NCBI GenBank assembly: GCA_945890705.1
Contig: CAMDCY010000013.1
Coordinates: 1 to 35,525, forward strand
Direction of reading: 5' to 3'
Source of the DNA: Hydrogenophaga intermedia
GTDB lineage: Bacteria > Pseudomonadota > Gammaproteobacteria > Burkholderiales > Burkholderiaceae_C
Length of the DNA stretch: 35,525 nt
Below the pieces are notes generated by a model, which was not told the origin of the DNA, searched no databases, and saw only the letters and a program-made list of their open reading frames with translations. Shown here piece after piece: positions 21,711-29,942 of this stretch (positions are counted from its first letter, which is position 1; each line of letters begins with the position of its first letter). A program made the position numbers and the translations under genes.

Positions 21711-23030
21711 TTAAACCCAAATATCCCATCCATCTGTTCCCTGAGACCGCCCTTGTGGCGTTGGAACATCTGGTTGTCCTTCTTCACCCGAATCTGGAGA
21801 CCGATTGCGGTCTGATTCCAGGGCTTGGGGTGTCGGTTGGCCGCCGTTTTTCGACGCGCCACCCGATCCAATGTTCAATGAAGCAACATCCATGCCCAAT
21901 TGTTGCAGCATTTCCCGTAGCTTAGGCAAAGCCTCTTGCAACAGCTCCCGGGTGGCCGGGTTCAGGGCCCCGAAGGTGGCTTCCAACTCGCCGCCTCGCA
22001 TTTGCATGTCAATTTCCACCCGCCCCAGGTGTTGGGGGTTCAAGGCAAAACGCAGTTGCCATTGTCCACGCTGCGCCTGCGCCACCATGCGCTGGGCCAG
22101 CATTTCACCGATCCGCATGGCCAAAGCCACCCGTTCTTCGGCTTTGAGGGCCTTGAGGTCTGCATCGGGGGCCAGTTCTGAGATCAGGGCGCTCAGGTCC
22201 AAGTCCAACTCCACACGGCCATCCTCTGCGGTCGCCAAAGCCTGATCGGCAGCTTCTGCGCTGGGCGACTTGGGCAGCAAGAGGTCGGTGATGCGCTTGG
22301 CGGGCAACAGGCTCAACGCAGCCCGCTCCAAAGCCATTCGATCGGGCAAGTCCAAAGCCTCATGTGCATCGGCATCGACCACCGTAGGGTGGACCCCTGC
22401 GTGACGCTGACCCCCTGCGATCCAGGCGGCCGCAGGCACCAGCCCCGCCTTCAACACGGCAGCGCCATCCGCTTTGAATTCGTTACCAAACAAGCGCTGA
22501 AGCGCCGAATCGTCCAACCCTTGACCTTGAGCAAAGGACATCAAACTGTCCCTCCCCGTCTCCGGGCTGGGCACCGCTGGCGTGATCAGTTGCATACGGC
22601 CCTCTGGCAACCACGTGCTTTTGAGGTCCAGCCCGTTGGAGCTCAGGGGCATTTGAGGATTCAAGGTATCAGCAACCGAGCCAGACACGCTCCCTCCGCT
22701 GGGCACATTGACCGCCGGTGTGGGACTGGGCAATGGCGTGGCGGATGCCGTCGGCATTTGCGCCATGAGCATCCAAGGGGGAACCATCAACTCTAGAGCG
22801 GCGGGTTCAGGGGGGCTGCCGGCGTCGAGTCCAGCCATGTCCGGGAGCTCGGTGGCGGCAAGGGTTTGCCCGGGTGTGCCTTGGGTCACGGGAGGTGACA
22901 ACTGTGCAAACACCGCGGCAAAGCCCGATCCTAAGGTCTCGTCTGCGGGCTCAGCATCGCCCAAAACGCCCGATTCTCCGGGGGGCGCAGGCGTGTTGGG
23001 CTGCAAAACCGATAAAACATCAAGCTTCAT
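21711..23030 (-). CDS. fliK: Flagellar hook-length control protein FliK
   Basis: 439 residues from MKLDVLSVLQ at 23030; a longer frame to 23195 would run through the divergent flhA promoter. The N-terminal 300 residues are Pro/Ala/Ser-rich and low in complexity, as expected for the molecular-ruler part. The C-terminal domain (GQWQLRFALNPQHLGRVEIDMQM, then GELEATFGALNPATRELLQEALPKLREMLQQLGM) is the Flg_hook switch domain that acts on FlhB. It heads the fliK-L-M-N-O-P-Q-R-flhB run. No canonical promoter was found in the 180-bp gap to flhA; sigma-54-like sequences there have wrong spacing. Confidence 0.93.
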   Translation of the reverse strand: MKLDVLSVLQPNTPAPPGESGVLGDAEPADETLGSGFAAVFAQLSPPVTQGTPGQTLAATELPDMAGLDAGSPPEPAALELMVPPWMLMAQMPTASATPLPSPTPAVNVPSGGSVSGSVADTLNPQMPLSSNGLDLKSTWLPEGRMQLITPAVPSPETGRDSLMSFAQGQGLDDSALQRLFGNEFKADGAAVLKAGLVPAAAWIAGGQRHAGVHPTVVDADAHEALDLPDRMALERAALSLLPAKRITDLLLPKSPSAEAADQALATAEDGRVELDLDLSALISELAPDADLKALKAEERVALAMRIGEMLAQRMVAQAQRGQWQLRFALNPQHLGRVEIDMQMRGGELEATFGALNPATRELLQEALPKLREMLQQLGMDVASLNIGSGGASKNGGQPTPQALESDRNRSPDSGEEGQPDVPTPQGRSQGTDGWDIWV

Positions 23031-23144
23031 GTGTGTAACCGGGCGCCCTGTTATGCGAACCACCGCCAGCGCCTCGGTCCACCCATCAAGCAAGAAGCAT
23101 GACCGGCAGGACCTTGCCGCTTTGGTCGGTGGTGTCAAACCGGG

Positions 23145-23160
23145 TGGCACGGGTATTGCA
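23145..23160 (+). promoter_or_regulatory. Sigma-54 (RpoN) promoter of flhA-flhF-flhG-fliA
   Basis: TGGCACGGGTATTGCA matches the RpoN consensus TGGCACG-N4-TTGCW at every defined position. Transcription should start near 23171, so the in-frame ATG at 23160, which ends inside the -12 element, cannot be the start of FlhA. The ATG at 23211 then has a leader of about 40 nt. Confidence 0.92.
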
Positions 23161-23210
23161 TGAAGGACTTCAAACCGGGCACGACGCTCGGCCACTCAGA
23201 CACAAAGACC

Positions 23211-25307
23211 ATGATCAACAACAGCCTGTCAATCCTTCGACAGAACATAGGCCGATTCGATCCGGCGGGCTTGGCCATTCCCGGCCTGGTCCTGCTCATC
23301 ATGGCCATGATGGTCTTGCCGTTGCCGCCGTTGCTGCTGGACCTGTTGTTCACCTTCAACATCGTGGTGGCCTTGGTGATCATCATGATCGCCATCAGCA
23401 CCCGCAAGCCTTTGGAATTCTCGTCGTTTCCTGCCATTTTGCTGTTCGCCACCATGCTGCGTTTGGCGCTCAACGTGGCCTCCACCCGGGTGATCTTGGT
23501 CGAGGGCCACACCGGTCCAGACGCCGCAGGCCAAGTGATCGCCGCTTTCGGTGAGTTTGTGATCGCCGGCAACTACTTGGTGGGTTTCATCATCTTCGTG
23601 ATCCTGATGATCGTGAACTTCTTTGTGGTGACCAAGGGTGCTGGTCGCGTCTCGGAAGTGAACGCCCGTTTCACTTTGGACGCCATGCCGGGCAAACAAA
23701 TGTCCATCGACGCGGACCTGAATGCCGGCGTCATTGACCAAGAGACCGCCAAAAAACGCCGTGAAGAGCTGTCTCAAGAAGCCGACTTCTTCGGCTCCAT
23801 GGACGGTGCGTCCAAATTCGTCAGCGGCGACGCGCTGGCCGGCTTGCTGATTTTGATCATCAACATCGTCGGTGGCTTTGCCATTGGTTTGATCACACAC
23901 GACCTGCCATTAAGCGAAGTGACCCGCATTTATGTGCTTTTGACCATCGGTGATGGCTTGGTCGCCCAGATTCCCGCCCTCTTCTTGTCGCTGGCCACTG
24001 CCATCATCGTCACGCGTGTGACGACCTCGGAGTCGATGACCGAGCAGGCCACCAGCCAATTGGCCAACCCATCGGCCTTGTTCATCTCGGCAGGCATCTT
24101 GGCCTTGTTGGGCGTAGTGCCTGGCATGCCCCACTTCATCTTCTTGCTACTGGCCTTTGCCACCGCGGGTGTGGGCTTCATGGCGCTGCGAAAACAAATC
24201 GCACAAGAGAACCCGCCCCCCGTCGTGGCTTCTGCGACCGACGCGCCCAAAGAGCTCGATTGGGACGACGTGGAACAAGTCGACCTCATCGGCATGGAAA
24301 TCGGCTATGGCCTCATCCCCTTGGTCAACCCCGAAACCGGCGGCCAATTGATGAACCGCGTCAAAGGCGTGCGCAAAAAACTCTCCGCCGAATTGGGCTT
24401 CTTGGTCCAAGCCGTGCGCATCCGAGACGCTTTGAGCCTCAACCCAGACACGTACCACATCGTGCTCAACGGCACGGTGCGCGGTAAAGGCGACATCATG
24501 GTGGGCCGCGAACTGGCGATCAACCCCGGGAAGGTCTACGGCACGCTTGAAGGTATCAAGACCAAAGAACCTGCGTTTGGCCTGGAAGCCGTGTGGATCG
24601 ACCCCTCGCAGCGCGACTACGCCCGAACGCTGGGCTATACCGTGGTGGACCCCAGCACGGCCATCGCCACCCACCTGAACAAAGTGTTGCGCGAAAACGC
24701 ATCGGAATTGCTCAGCCACGACGAAGCGCAAAAATTGCTCGACAAAGTGGCCGCCAAATCGCCCAAGCTGGTAGAAGAGTTGGTGCCTGGCAAGTTGTCT
24801 TTGGGTGTGGTCACTCGCACCTTGCAAAACCTGCTGAGCGAAAACGTGCCGATCCGTGACATGCGATCCGTCGTCGAAGCCTTGACCGAAGCCAGCGTGC
24901 GTACCCAAGACCCCGATCAGTTGACCGCTTTGGTGCGCCCCAAACTGGGCCGCATGATCGTGCAAAACCTGCTGGAAAATCGCGAGACGCTCAACGTCAT
25001 GACGCTCGACCCTGGTCTGGAGCAATTGCTGCACACCGTGATTCAGCAAAACAACGGCTCCAGTGGGGTTGTGCTCGAACCCGGTTTGGCCGAACGCCTG
25101 TTCAACGCCTTGCGCGAAAGCGCCCGTGCGGTCGAAAACGACGGTTTTCCCGCCGTGTTGGTGGTCGCCCCGGCCATTCGCACCTGGATGGCCAAGGCCG
25201 TGCGCCACCGCGTGGCCGACATGACCGTGTTGTCTTACAGCGAAATTCCCGATGAGCAAGCCGTGAAGGTGATCAACACCGTCGTGGCCGAAAAACCCAT
25301 TCAATAA
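23211..25307 (+). CDS. flhA: Flagellar export gate protein FlhA
   Basis: 698 residues from MINNSLSILRQN at 23211, close to the 692 of the enteric protein; an earlier ATG at 23160 is excluded because it overlaps the sigma-54 promoter. The N-terminal half has about eight membrane helices, with the conserved FHIPEP-type loop: VNARFTLDAMPGKQMSIDADLNAGVID, then RREELSQEADFFGSMDGASKFVSGDA. The cytoplasmic half carries the four-subdomain C-ring-facing part (MEIGYGLIPLVNP, then LVRPKLGRMIV). FlhA forms the nonameric docking ring of the export gate. It is the first gene of the flhA-flhF-flhG-fliA operon, with an 17-bp gap to flhF. Confidence 0.97.
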   Translation: MINNSLSILRQNIGRFDPAGLAIPGLVLLIMAMMVLPLPPLLLDLLFTFNIVVALVIIMIAISTRKPLEFSSFPAILLFATMLRLALNVASTRVILVEGHTGPDAAGQVIAAFGEFVIAGNYLVGFIIFVILMIVNFFVVTKGAGRVSEVNARFTLDAMPGKQMSIDADLNAGVIDQETAKKRREELSQEADFFGSMDGASKFVSGDALAGLLILIINIVGGFAIGLITHDLPLSEVTRIYVLLTIGDGLVAQIPALFLSLATAIIVTRVTTSESMTEQATSQLANPSALFISAGILALLGVVPGMPHFIFLLLAFATAGVGFMALRKQIAQENPPPVVASATDAPKELDWDDVEQVDLIGMEIGYGLIPLVNPETGGQLMNRVKGVRKKLSAELGFLVQAVRIRDALSLNPDTYHIVLNGTVRGKGDIMVGRELAINPGKVYGTLEGIKTKEPAFGLEAVWIDPSQRDYARTLGYTVVDPSTAIATHLNKVLRENASELLSHDEAQKLLDKVAAKSPKLVEELVPGKLSLGVVTRTLQNLLSENVPIRDMRSVVEALTEASVRTQDPDQLTALVRPKLGRMIVQNLLENRETLNVMTLDPGLEQLLHTVIQQNNGSSGVVLEPGLAERLFNALRESARAVENDGFPAVLVVAPAIRTWMAKAVRHRVADMTVLSYSEIPDEQAVKVINTVVAEKPIQ

Positions 25308-25324
25308 GACCAAGAGCCCAAGCC

Positions 25325-26602
25325 ATGGAACTCAAACGCATCCTCGCCCGCGACGCCCGCACCGCTCACGACAAGGCCATTGCCTTGTACGGTCGCGACG
25401 CTTTGGTCATTTCCTCATCCCAAGTCAACGGCCAAACCGAGTTGATCGTCGCCGCCGACATCCCAATTGAACGCAGCGACCTGTTGGGCAGCCCCAAAGC
25501 GCAAGACATCCGCCTTCACGGCGCTGAAAGCGCCTCGGCCCAACGAGCCGCTCCCATGCCCTTCAAGACTTTTGAAGACGCGATGCAAGACACCTTGAGC
25601 GGTCGCATTGAGCCCGAGTTGGTGGTGCCCCCGGTCAGCGCACAAGAATTCAGTCCCGATCAACAGCAGCTTCGCGGCAAAGAAATCGTCGACTTGGTGC
25701 GCCAAGAGATTCAAATGCTGCGCCAAGAATTTCAACGGACCCAGCAGTTGCAAGCGTGGCAAACCCAGTTGGGGCTGCCCCCTGGCATGCAAGCCTTGGC
25801 TCAAGCCATGCAAGACACCGGTGTGCCTGCGCGCTTGCGCGCCCTGCTCGCCGACGCCCTGCGCAACTGCGAGAACCCCACGCAAGGCGTGGGCTTGATT
25901 CGAGACACGCTGGTCAGCAATTTGCCAGCCGCCCAAACCGCCCCCGATTGGCGCGGCGTACACGCCTTGTGCGGCCCCAGCGGTGTGGGCAAATCGCTGA
26001 TGTGCGCTCGATTGGCTCGTCAAACCGCTCAAACGCTTCACAGTGAACGGGTGGCTCTGGTCAGCTTCAGCGATACCCGTGCCGGGGCTTGGAGCCAACT
26101 GCAGATGCTGGCCACTCAGGCCGGCGTGGACGCTTACCGTGCCAAAGACATGGCCACGCTGGAGCTGTTGCTCGAAGAGCTCAAGGACCACGACAGCATC
26201 ATCATCGACACACCCGGGCTGGACTTCACCAGCCATGCCCAAGCCTTGGCCCAAGACCTGGGTGATATTCACGTTCACGCCGTGCTGCACGCCGATGCCT
26301 CGGGCAGTTTGCTGCAGCGACTGGACAAGGTGCCAGCGAACACGTGGAGCAGCTTGATCTTGACCAAGCTCGACGAATCGACACAAGCGTGGCCTTTGCT
26401 GCAACGCTTGACCGACCCCCACCCACTGCCCATCAGCTGGGTCGGCCATGGCGACAAACTGTCATCGAAAGCCAACGCTTTTGACCCCGCCGAACTGGTA
26501 GAGTTGGCTCTCGTACCTTTACAAGACAACTTGGCACCAGCCACCACCCCCGATGCCTTGTTCGCTTTGAGCAAAGCCAATCACAAAGTTTGGTATGGAT
26601 AA
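25325..26602 (+). CDS. flhF: FlhF, SRP-type GTPase controlling flagellar placement
   Basis: 425 residues. The N-terminal basic domain begins MELKRILARDARTAHDKAIALYGRDALVISS, a common FlhF start. Residues about 120-200 are the helical N-domain. The GTPase domain has G1 GPSGVGKS (about 217-224), the DTRAGAWSQLQMLA segment in place of DTYRIGAxEQL, G3 IIDTPGLDF and G4 LTKLDES. FlhF directs polar assembly of the first flagellar parts in polar flagellates. The 3' end overlaps flhG by 8 bp. Confidence 0.95.
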   Translation: MELKRILARDARTAHDKAIALYGRDALVISSSQVNGQTELIVAADIPIERSDLLGSPKAQDIRLHGAESASAQRAAPMPFKTFEDAMQDTLSGRIEPELVVPPVSAQEFSPDQQQLRGKEIVDLVRQEIQMLRQEFQRTQQLQAWQTQLGLPPGMQALAQAMQDTGVPARLRALLADALRNCENPTQGVGLIRDTLVSNLPAAQTAPDWRGVHALCGPSGVGKSLMCARLARQTAQTLHSERVALVSFSDTRAGAWSQLQMLATQAGVDAYRAKDMATLELLLEELKDHDSIIIDTPGLDFTSHAQALAQDLGDIHVHAVLHADASGSLLQRLDKVPANTWSSLILTKLDESTQAWPLLQRLTDPHPLPISWVGHGDKLSSKANAFDPAELVELALVPLQDNLAPATTPDALFALSKANHKVWYG

Positions 26603-27410
26603 AAAGAGCACCCCTCAAGTCATCGGTATTGCCAGCGGCAAAGGTGGCGTGGGTAAAACCACCATCACCGTCAACCTGGCGGTGGCACTGGCCAAACAAG
26701 GCCAGCGCGTCTTGCTGCTCGACGCCGATTTGGGCTTGGCCAACGCTCAGCTGGCCTTGGGCTGTCAAGCGCCGTTCAACTTGGGTCACGTTTTGCGAGG
26801 CGAAAAAACCCTGCAGGACATCATCGTGCGCACCGACTCTGGCGTGGGCTTGGTGCCTGGCGCCTCGGGCGTTCGTGAGCTCGCGGCGCTGGACGACCGA
26901 CAAGTGGCGGCCATCGTTCATGCCTTCGACGACTTGACCGAACCCGTCGATTATTTGTTGGTTGATGTGGCGGCTGGCTTGTCCCCGTCCGTGTTGCAGA
27001 TCATGGCGGCATGTCAGCGCCGGTTTGTGGTCTTGTGCGACCAGCCCGCCTCGATTGCCGACGCTTACGGCCTGATCAAGGTCATGTCCACAGAAGACTC
27101 GCTGGACGAGATTTATGTTTTGCCCAACATGGTCCAAAGCCAAGCCCATGGACAACAACTTTTCCATCGCCTCAACGAGGTGAGCCAACGGTTTTTACAA
27201 GTCACCTTGCGCTACATCGGCACCATCGAGTCCGACGAATTGATCGTCGACGCCCAAAAGAAATACCAATCGGTGTTGGAATGGGCGCCTGGCAGCAGTG
27301 GCTCTCGCGATTTCCGGCGATTGGCTCAAGCCGTCGTGGACTTGCCGCCCATTGGGCAGGCCTCTGGGCGCATTCAGTTTTTCATGAACCGCCTGTTGCA
27401 CGCACTTTGA
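26595..27410 (+). CDS. flhG: FlhG (FleN/YlxH), MinD-like ATPase controlling flagellar number
   Basis: 271 residues. The deviant Walker A is KGGVGKTT at residues 16-23, with the signature Lys16. A DADLGLANAQLALG switch block and VDVAAGLSPSVLQIM follow, as in MinD/ParA proteins. FlhG limits flagellar number and, in Pseudomonas and Vibrio, antagonises the sigma-54 activator FleQ/FlrA. Since the activator at 9609 lacks a receiver domain, FlhG is a plausible controller of it. No N-terminal activator helix rich in Gln (the FlhF-stimulating DQAxxLR motif) is obvious at the start. It overlaps flhF by 8 bp; fliA follows after 10 bp. Confidence 0.94.
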   Translation: MDKKSTPQVIGIASGKGGVGKTTITVNLAVALAKQGQRVLLLDADLGLANAQLALGCQAPFNLGHVLRGEKTLQDIIVRTDSGVGLVPGASGVRELAALDDRQVAAIVHAFDDLTEPVDYLLVDVAAGLSPSVLQIMAACQRRFVVLCDQPASIADAYGLIKVMSTEDSLDEIYVLPNMVQSQAHGQQLFHRLNEVSQRFLQVTLRYIGTIESDELIVDAQKKYQSVLEWAPGSSGSRDFRRLAQAVVDLPPIGQASGRIQFFMNRLLHAL

Positions 27411-27420
27411 CCCACACGCC

Positions 27421-28131
27421 ATGAACAAATCCGTCGCCATGTACGCGCAAGTTGAGGACACCAACGAAAGTTTGGTGATCGCCCACATGCCCATGGTCAA
27501 GCGTGTGGCCATCCACCTCAAGGCCCGCATTCCGCCCTTCATGGAAGTCGATGAGTTGGTTCAAGTGGGTATGGTCGGCCTGATCGAAGCTTCGCGCTCG
27601 TTCAACCCCACACTGGGCATCCCCTTTGAAAGTTTCGCCCTCACCCGCATCCGCGGCGCCATGCTCGATGAGGTACGTCGCTTGTCGTTTCTGCCCCGTT
27701 CGGCGGTGGCTTTCAATGCCAGCGAAAACGCCTCCTTACACACGCTCATGGCCGAATTAGGCCGCCAGCCCACGCAGGCCGAACTGGCAGCGCACATGGG
27801 CAAAGACTTGCCCTCTTACCACAAGGAACGCGACGCCGCCCAACGGTTTGAGACCTACTCCCTGGAGGTCGTTACCGACGAGGTGATGGGCATGGCCGAC
27901 GACAGCGATCACCAACCCGAAGTGGTGCTCGAAAAAGCCCAAATGATGAACGCATTGGAAGGGGCCATTGAGGCTTTACCCGAGCGTGAACGCATGGTTT
28001 TGCAGCTGTATTACGTGGAAGGCTTGATACTCAAGGAAATTGTTGAGGTCCTTGGTGTTACAGAATCGCGTGTTAGTCAAATTTTGTCGGGGACAGTTAA
28101 GAAGCTGCGCCAACAACTGCAAATAACTTGA
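27421..28131 (+). CDS. fliA: Flagellar sigma factor FliA (sigma-28)
   Basis: 236 residues, the usual length. Region 2 is visible as MVKRVAIHLKARIPPFMEVDELVQVGMVGLIEA plus IPFESFALTRIRGAMLDEVRR. Region 3 includes GRQPTQAELAAHMG. Region 4 has LPERERMVLQLYYVEGLILKEI followed by VTESRVSQILSG, the -35 recognition helix-turn-helix. FliA reads the sigma-28 promoters found before flgM, flgP and fliS and is bound by FlgM. It ends the flhA operon, so sigma-54 control sets its level. Confidence 0.97.
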   Translation: MNKSVAMYAQVEDTNESLVIAHMPMVKRVAIHLKARIPPFMEVDELVQVGMVGLIEASRSFNPTLGIPFESFALTRIRGAMLDEVRRLSFLPRSAVAFNASENASLHTLMAELGRQPTQAELAAHMGKDLPSYHKERDAAQRFETYSLEVVTDEVMGMADDSDHQPEVVLEKAQMMNALEGAIEALPERERMVLQLYYVEGLILKEIVEVLGVTESRVSQILSGTVKKLRQQLQIT

Positions 28132-28158
28132 CACAATAGAGCATCGTTAATTTATAAC
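28128..28158 (+). promoter_or_regulatory. Possible sigma-70 promoter before the unknown gene at 28175
   Basis: TTGACA at 28128-28133 overlaps the fliA stop codon. TTTATA follows with a 17-bp spacer (28151-28156), or TATAAC with 19 bp (28153-28158). A perfect -35 in an AT-richer gap points at the next gene, 17 bp downstream. Confidence 0.5.
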
Positions 28159-28174
28159 CCAACACCTGCAGCCC

Positions 28175-28705
28175 ATGTTTTCCTTCCTAAAAGACGCCGA
28201 TGTTGATGAAAAAGAACAGGCTCAAGCCCTGTTCGAAAAGATAACAGCCTCCAAAGCCGACACCCGCGAAGCTCGCAGCGCCCGCATTCGCATGGGTTTG
28301 CTCTGCCGTGCTCACCTAGACAAAACCTTCATCGATGGCGCACAAAGGACGGCTGTCTTTTTTGAAAAAATGGCTCAGGCCACCATCAACAACACCGAAA
28401 AACCCGATAAACCTGAGTTCAGCTTATTTCAACAAGTCAAGTCGGGTGACAAAGAGATTTGGGTCTACCTGCCAGAAGAGTACGCCCAAGAGACCTTCAA
28501 CGTTGGGGCCCTGTATCAAAAAACCGAAGTTGATGCAAAAACCGCTATCGACCGAGTGCAGCAGATCGCCGACCAAATTTGTTTGTACGAACTCAAGCTC
28601 GACACGCCCTTTGAGGTGTTGCAGTTCCTGCGGGATGAAATTTCCGGCAAATCTGCCGATTCATCTCCTGGGGCTGGCACACCGCCGGCCCAAAGCGCCG
28701 ACTGA
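28175..28705 (+). CDS. Cytoplasmic hypothetical protein between fliA and fliS
   Basis: 176 residues, without signal peptide or membrane helix. The first 60 residues are charged and helical (DEKEQAQALFEKITASKADTREARSARIRMG); the rest mixes helices with short strands (KEIWVYLPEEYAQETFNVGALYQK). The C-terminal tail is Ser/Pro/Ala-rich. I do not recognise the family. The coding character (GC at third position, codon use) resembles that of its neighbours. It has its own likely sigma-70 promoter and is followed 8 bp later by another unknown gene, so they probably form a two-gene unit. A motility role is suggested only by position. Confidence 0.75.
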   Translation: MFSFLKDADVDEKEQAQALFEKITASKADTREARSARIRMGLLCRAHLDKTFIDGAQRTAVFFEKMAQATINNTEKPDKPEFSLFQQVKSGDKEIWVYLPEEYAQETFNVGALYQKTEVDAKTAIDRVQQIADQICLYELKLDTPFEVLQFLRDEISGKSADSSPGAGTPPAQSAD

Positions 28706-28713
28706 AACCCGTC

Positions 28714-29367
28714 ATGGACTTGCTCTTTCTCGCCTTCATCGCCATAGGGTTGCTTTTGCTGCTCGTCTTGGTGATTTATTTGGTGGACCGAGTCAATTCC
28801 TTGGAAAAAGACACCAAAACTGCGATCGAAAACCTCAGTTCAATTGCACAAGCCCCAAGCAGTGTGGCGGTGGGCCCTTTTGCTGGGCTGAGCGCCAAAA
28901 AACTATGGGACGCCATGACAGGTCGGCCGCCAGAAGACGTCCCAGCGGACAGTCTGGGCGATGTGCGAACCCGTTACGAAACGGTGCTGATCAAGCACAT
29001 CGAGTCGATTTTTGAAGAAGGCAAGCGCGACGGCAACATGGGGGTGTCCTCGCCCCCTAAGAACACCCGCCAAATCACCACACTGCGCGGCAACGTCGAG
29101 TCTTGGCTGCCCATGCCCCAAGTCAATGCCATTTACCAGTGTGGTGTTGACATCAGCCAAAAGTCGCCAGAGCAACAAGGCGAGGTCCGCATGGCCTTGG
29201 ACGACGCGTGCAACCAATTGTTTGGCAAAACGCAGATCGAACCGAAGGCGCCCATGTCCCACAGCCTCATGGGATCCGATCCTGCCACCCCCGCGGTACG
29301 GGGTGGTAACGCGGTCACAACAGACGGCTTGCCCGCCCCGGATACGAAAATCAACGCCACGGGCTAA
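28714..29367 (+). CDS. Single-pass membrane hypothetical protein between fliA and fliS
   Basis: 217 residues. The protein begins with a strong membrane helix (LLFLAFIAIGLLLLLVLVIYLV, about 3-25) that runs into a short heptad stretch (RVNSLEKDTKTAIENLSSI). The rest is soluble, with GLSAKKLWDAMTGRPPED, then RYETVLIKHIESIFEEGKRDG and a Pro/Ala-rich tail. I do not recognise it. An N-terminal anchor followed by a short coiled coil fits a tethered adaptor. The stop codon TAA at 29365-29367 is part of the -35 element of the fliS sigma-28 promoter. Confidence 0.75.
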   Translation: MDLLFLAFIAIGLLLLLVLVIYLVDRVNSLEKDTKTAIENLSSIAQAPSSVAVGPFAGLSAKKLWDAMTGRPPEDVPADSLGDVRTRYETVLIKHIESIFEEGKRDGNMGVSSPPKNTRQITTLRGNVESWLPMPQVNAIYQCGVDISQKSPEQQGEVRMALDDACNQLFGKTQIEPKAPMSHSLMGSDPATPAVRGGNAVTTDGLPAPDTKINATG

Positions 29368-29391
29368 AGTTTTTCCCGTATGGGCCGACTC
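29365..29391 (+). promoter_or_regulatory. Sigma-28 (FliA) promoter of fliS
   Basis: A perfect -35 TAAAGTTT (29365-29372), an 11-bp spacer, and GCCGACTC (-10, 29384-29391). It lies 33 bp before the fliS start and overlaps the stop codon of the upstream gene. Confidence 0.95.
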
Positions 29392-29424
29392 ATGATGTAA
29401 CAACGCATTCATCAGGAGTTCTTC

Positions 29425-29847
29425 ATGCGATCACAACAACGCGCCCTCAACAGCTACGGTTCGGTTCAAGTCGTCACTGGCGTGGCCAGCGCCAACAATG
29501 TCCAGCTGATTCAAATGCTGTTCGACGGCTTGATCGAGAGCTTGGCCAAGGCCAAAGGCCACATGATTCACGGCACCATCAAAGAAAAATCCGATGCGTT
29601 GGGCCGTGCTGGCCGCATCGTGGTGGGCCTGCAAGGCGCATTGGACTTCAAACAAGGCGGCGACTTGGCCCAAAACCTCAACGAGTTGTACGCCTATGTG
29701 ACCCGCCGTTTGTTCCACATCAACGCCCACAACGACTTGGAAGCCTTGGACGAAGTCTTCACCCTGATGAACGACATTCGCCAAGCTTGGAACACCCTGC
29801 CCACCCTGATGGCCGACACGGCCCCCAGCGTTCGCTACGCCAACTGA
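29425..29847 (+). CDS. fliS: Flagellin export chaperone FliS
   Basis: 140 residues, the usual length. FliS binds the C-terminus of flagellin in the cytoplasm, stops premature polymerisation and guides it to FlhA. The block NNVQLIQMLFDGLIESLAKAKGHM matches the family's LIxmLydgal pattern; GGDLAQNLNELYAYVTRRL is the second diagnostic helix. AGGAG precedes the ATG. fliC and fliD are not adjacent, so fliS stands alone under its sigma-28 promoter. Confidence 0.95.
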   Translation: MRSQQRALNSYGSVQVVTGVASANNVQLIQMLFDGLIESLAKAKGHMIHGTIKEKSDALGRAGRIVVGLQGALDFKQGGDLAQNLNELYAYVTRRLFHINAHNDLEALDEVFTLMNDIRQAWNTLPTLMADTAPSVRYAN

Positions 29848-29942
29848 TGCCTCAGACTGAGGAGTGAAACGGTTGCCAGTTCAAACAAATTGGCGCCGCC
29901 GGGGATGGCCTAAAATCCAAAAAATGACATCCCTTAGCAGTC

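Noticed and set aside
23077-23100. Sigma-54-like sequence before fliK on the minus strand
   Set aside because: GG and GC are 11 apart rather than 10, and the flanking bases fit poorly; RpoN promoters are strict on this spacing.
24147-25313. 388-codon open frame on the minus strand opposite flhA
   Set aside because: It is antisense to the well conserved FlhA cytoplasmic domain; composition is His/Gln/Gly/Val-rich like other shadows.
29850-29862. Short hairpin CCTCA-GAC-TGAGG after fliS
   Set aside because: Only 5 bp of stem and no T-run, so not supported as a terminator.
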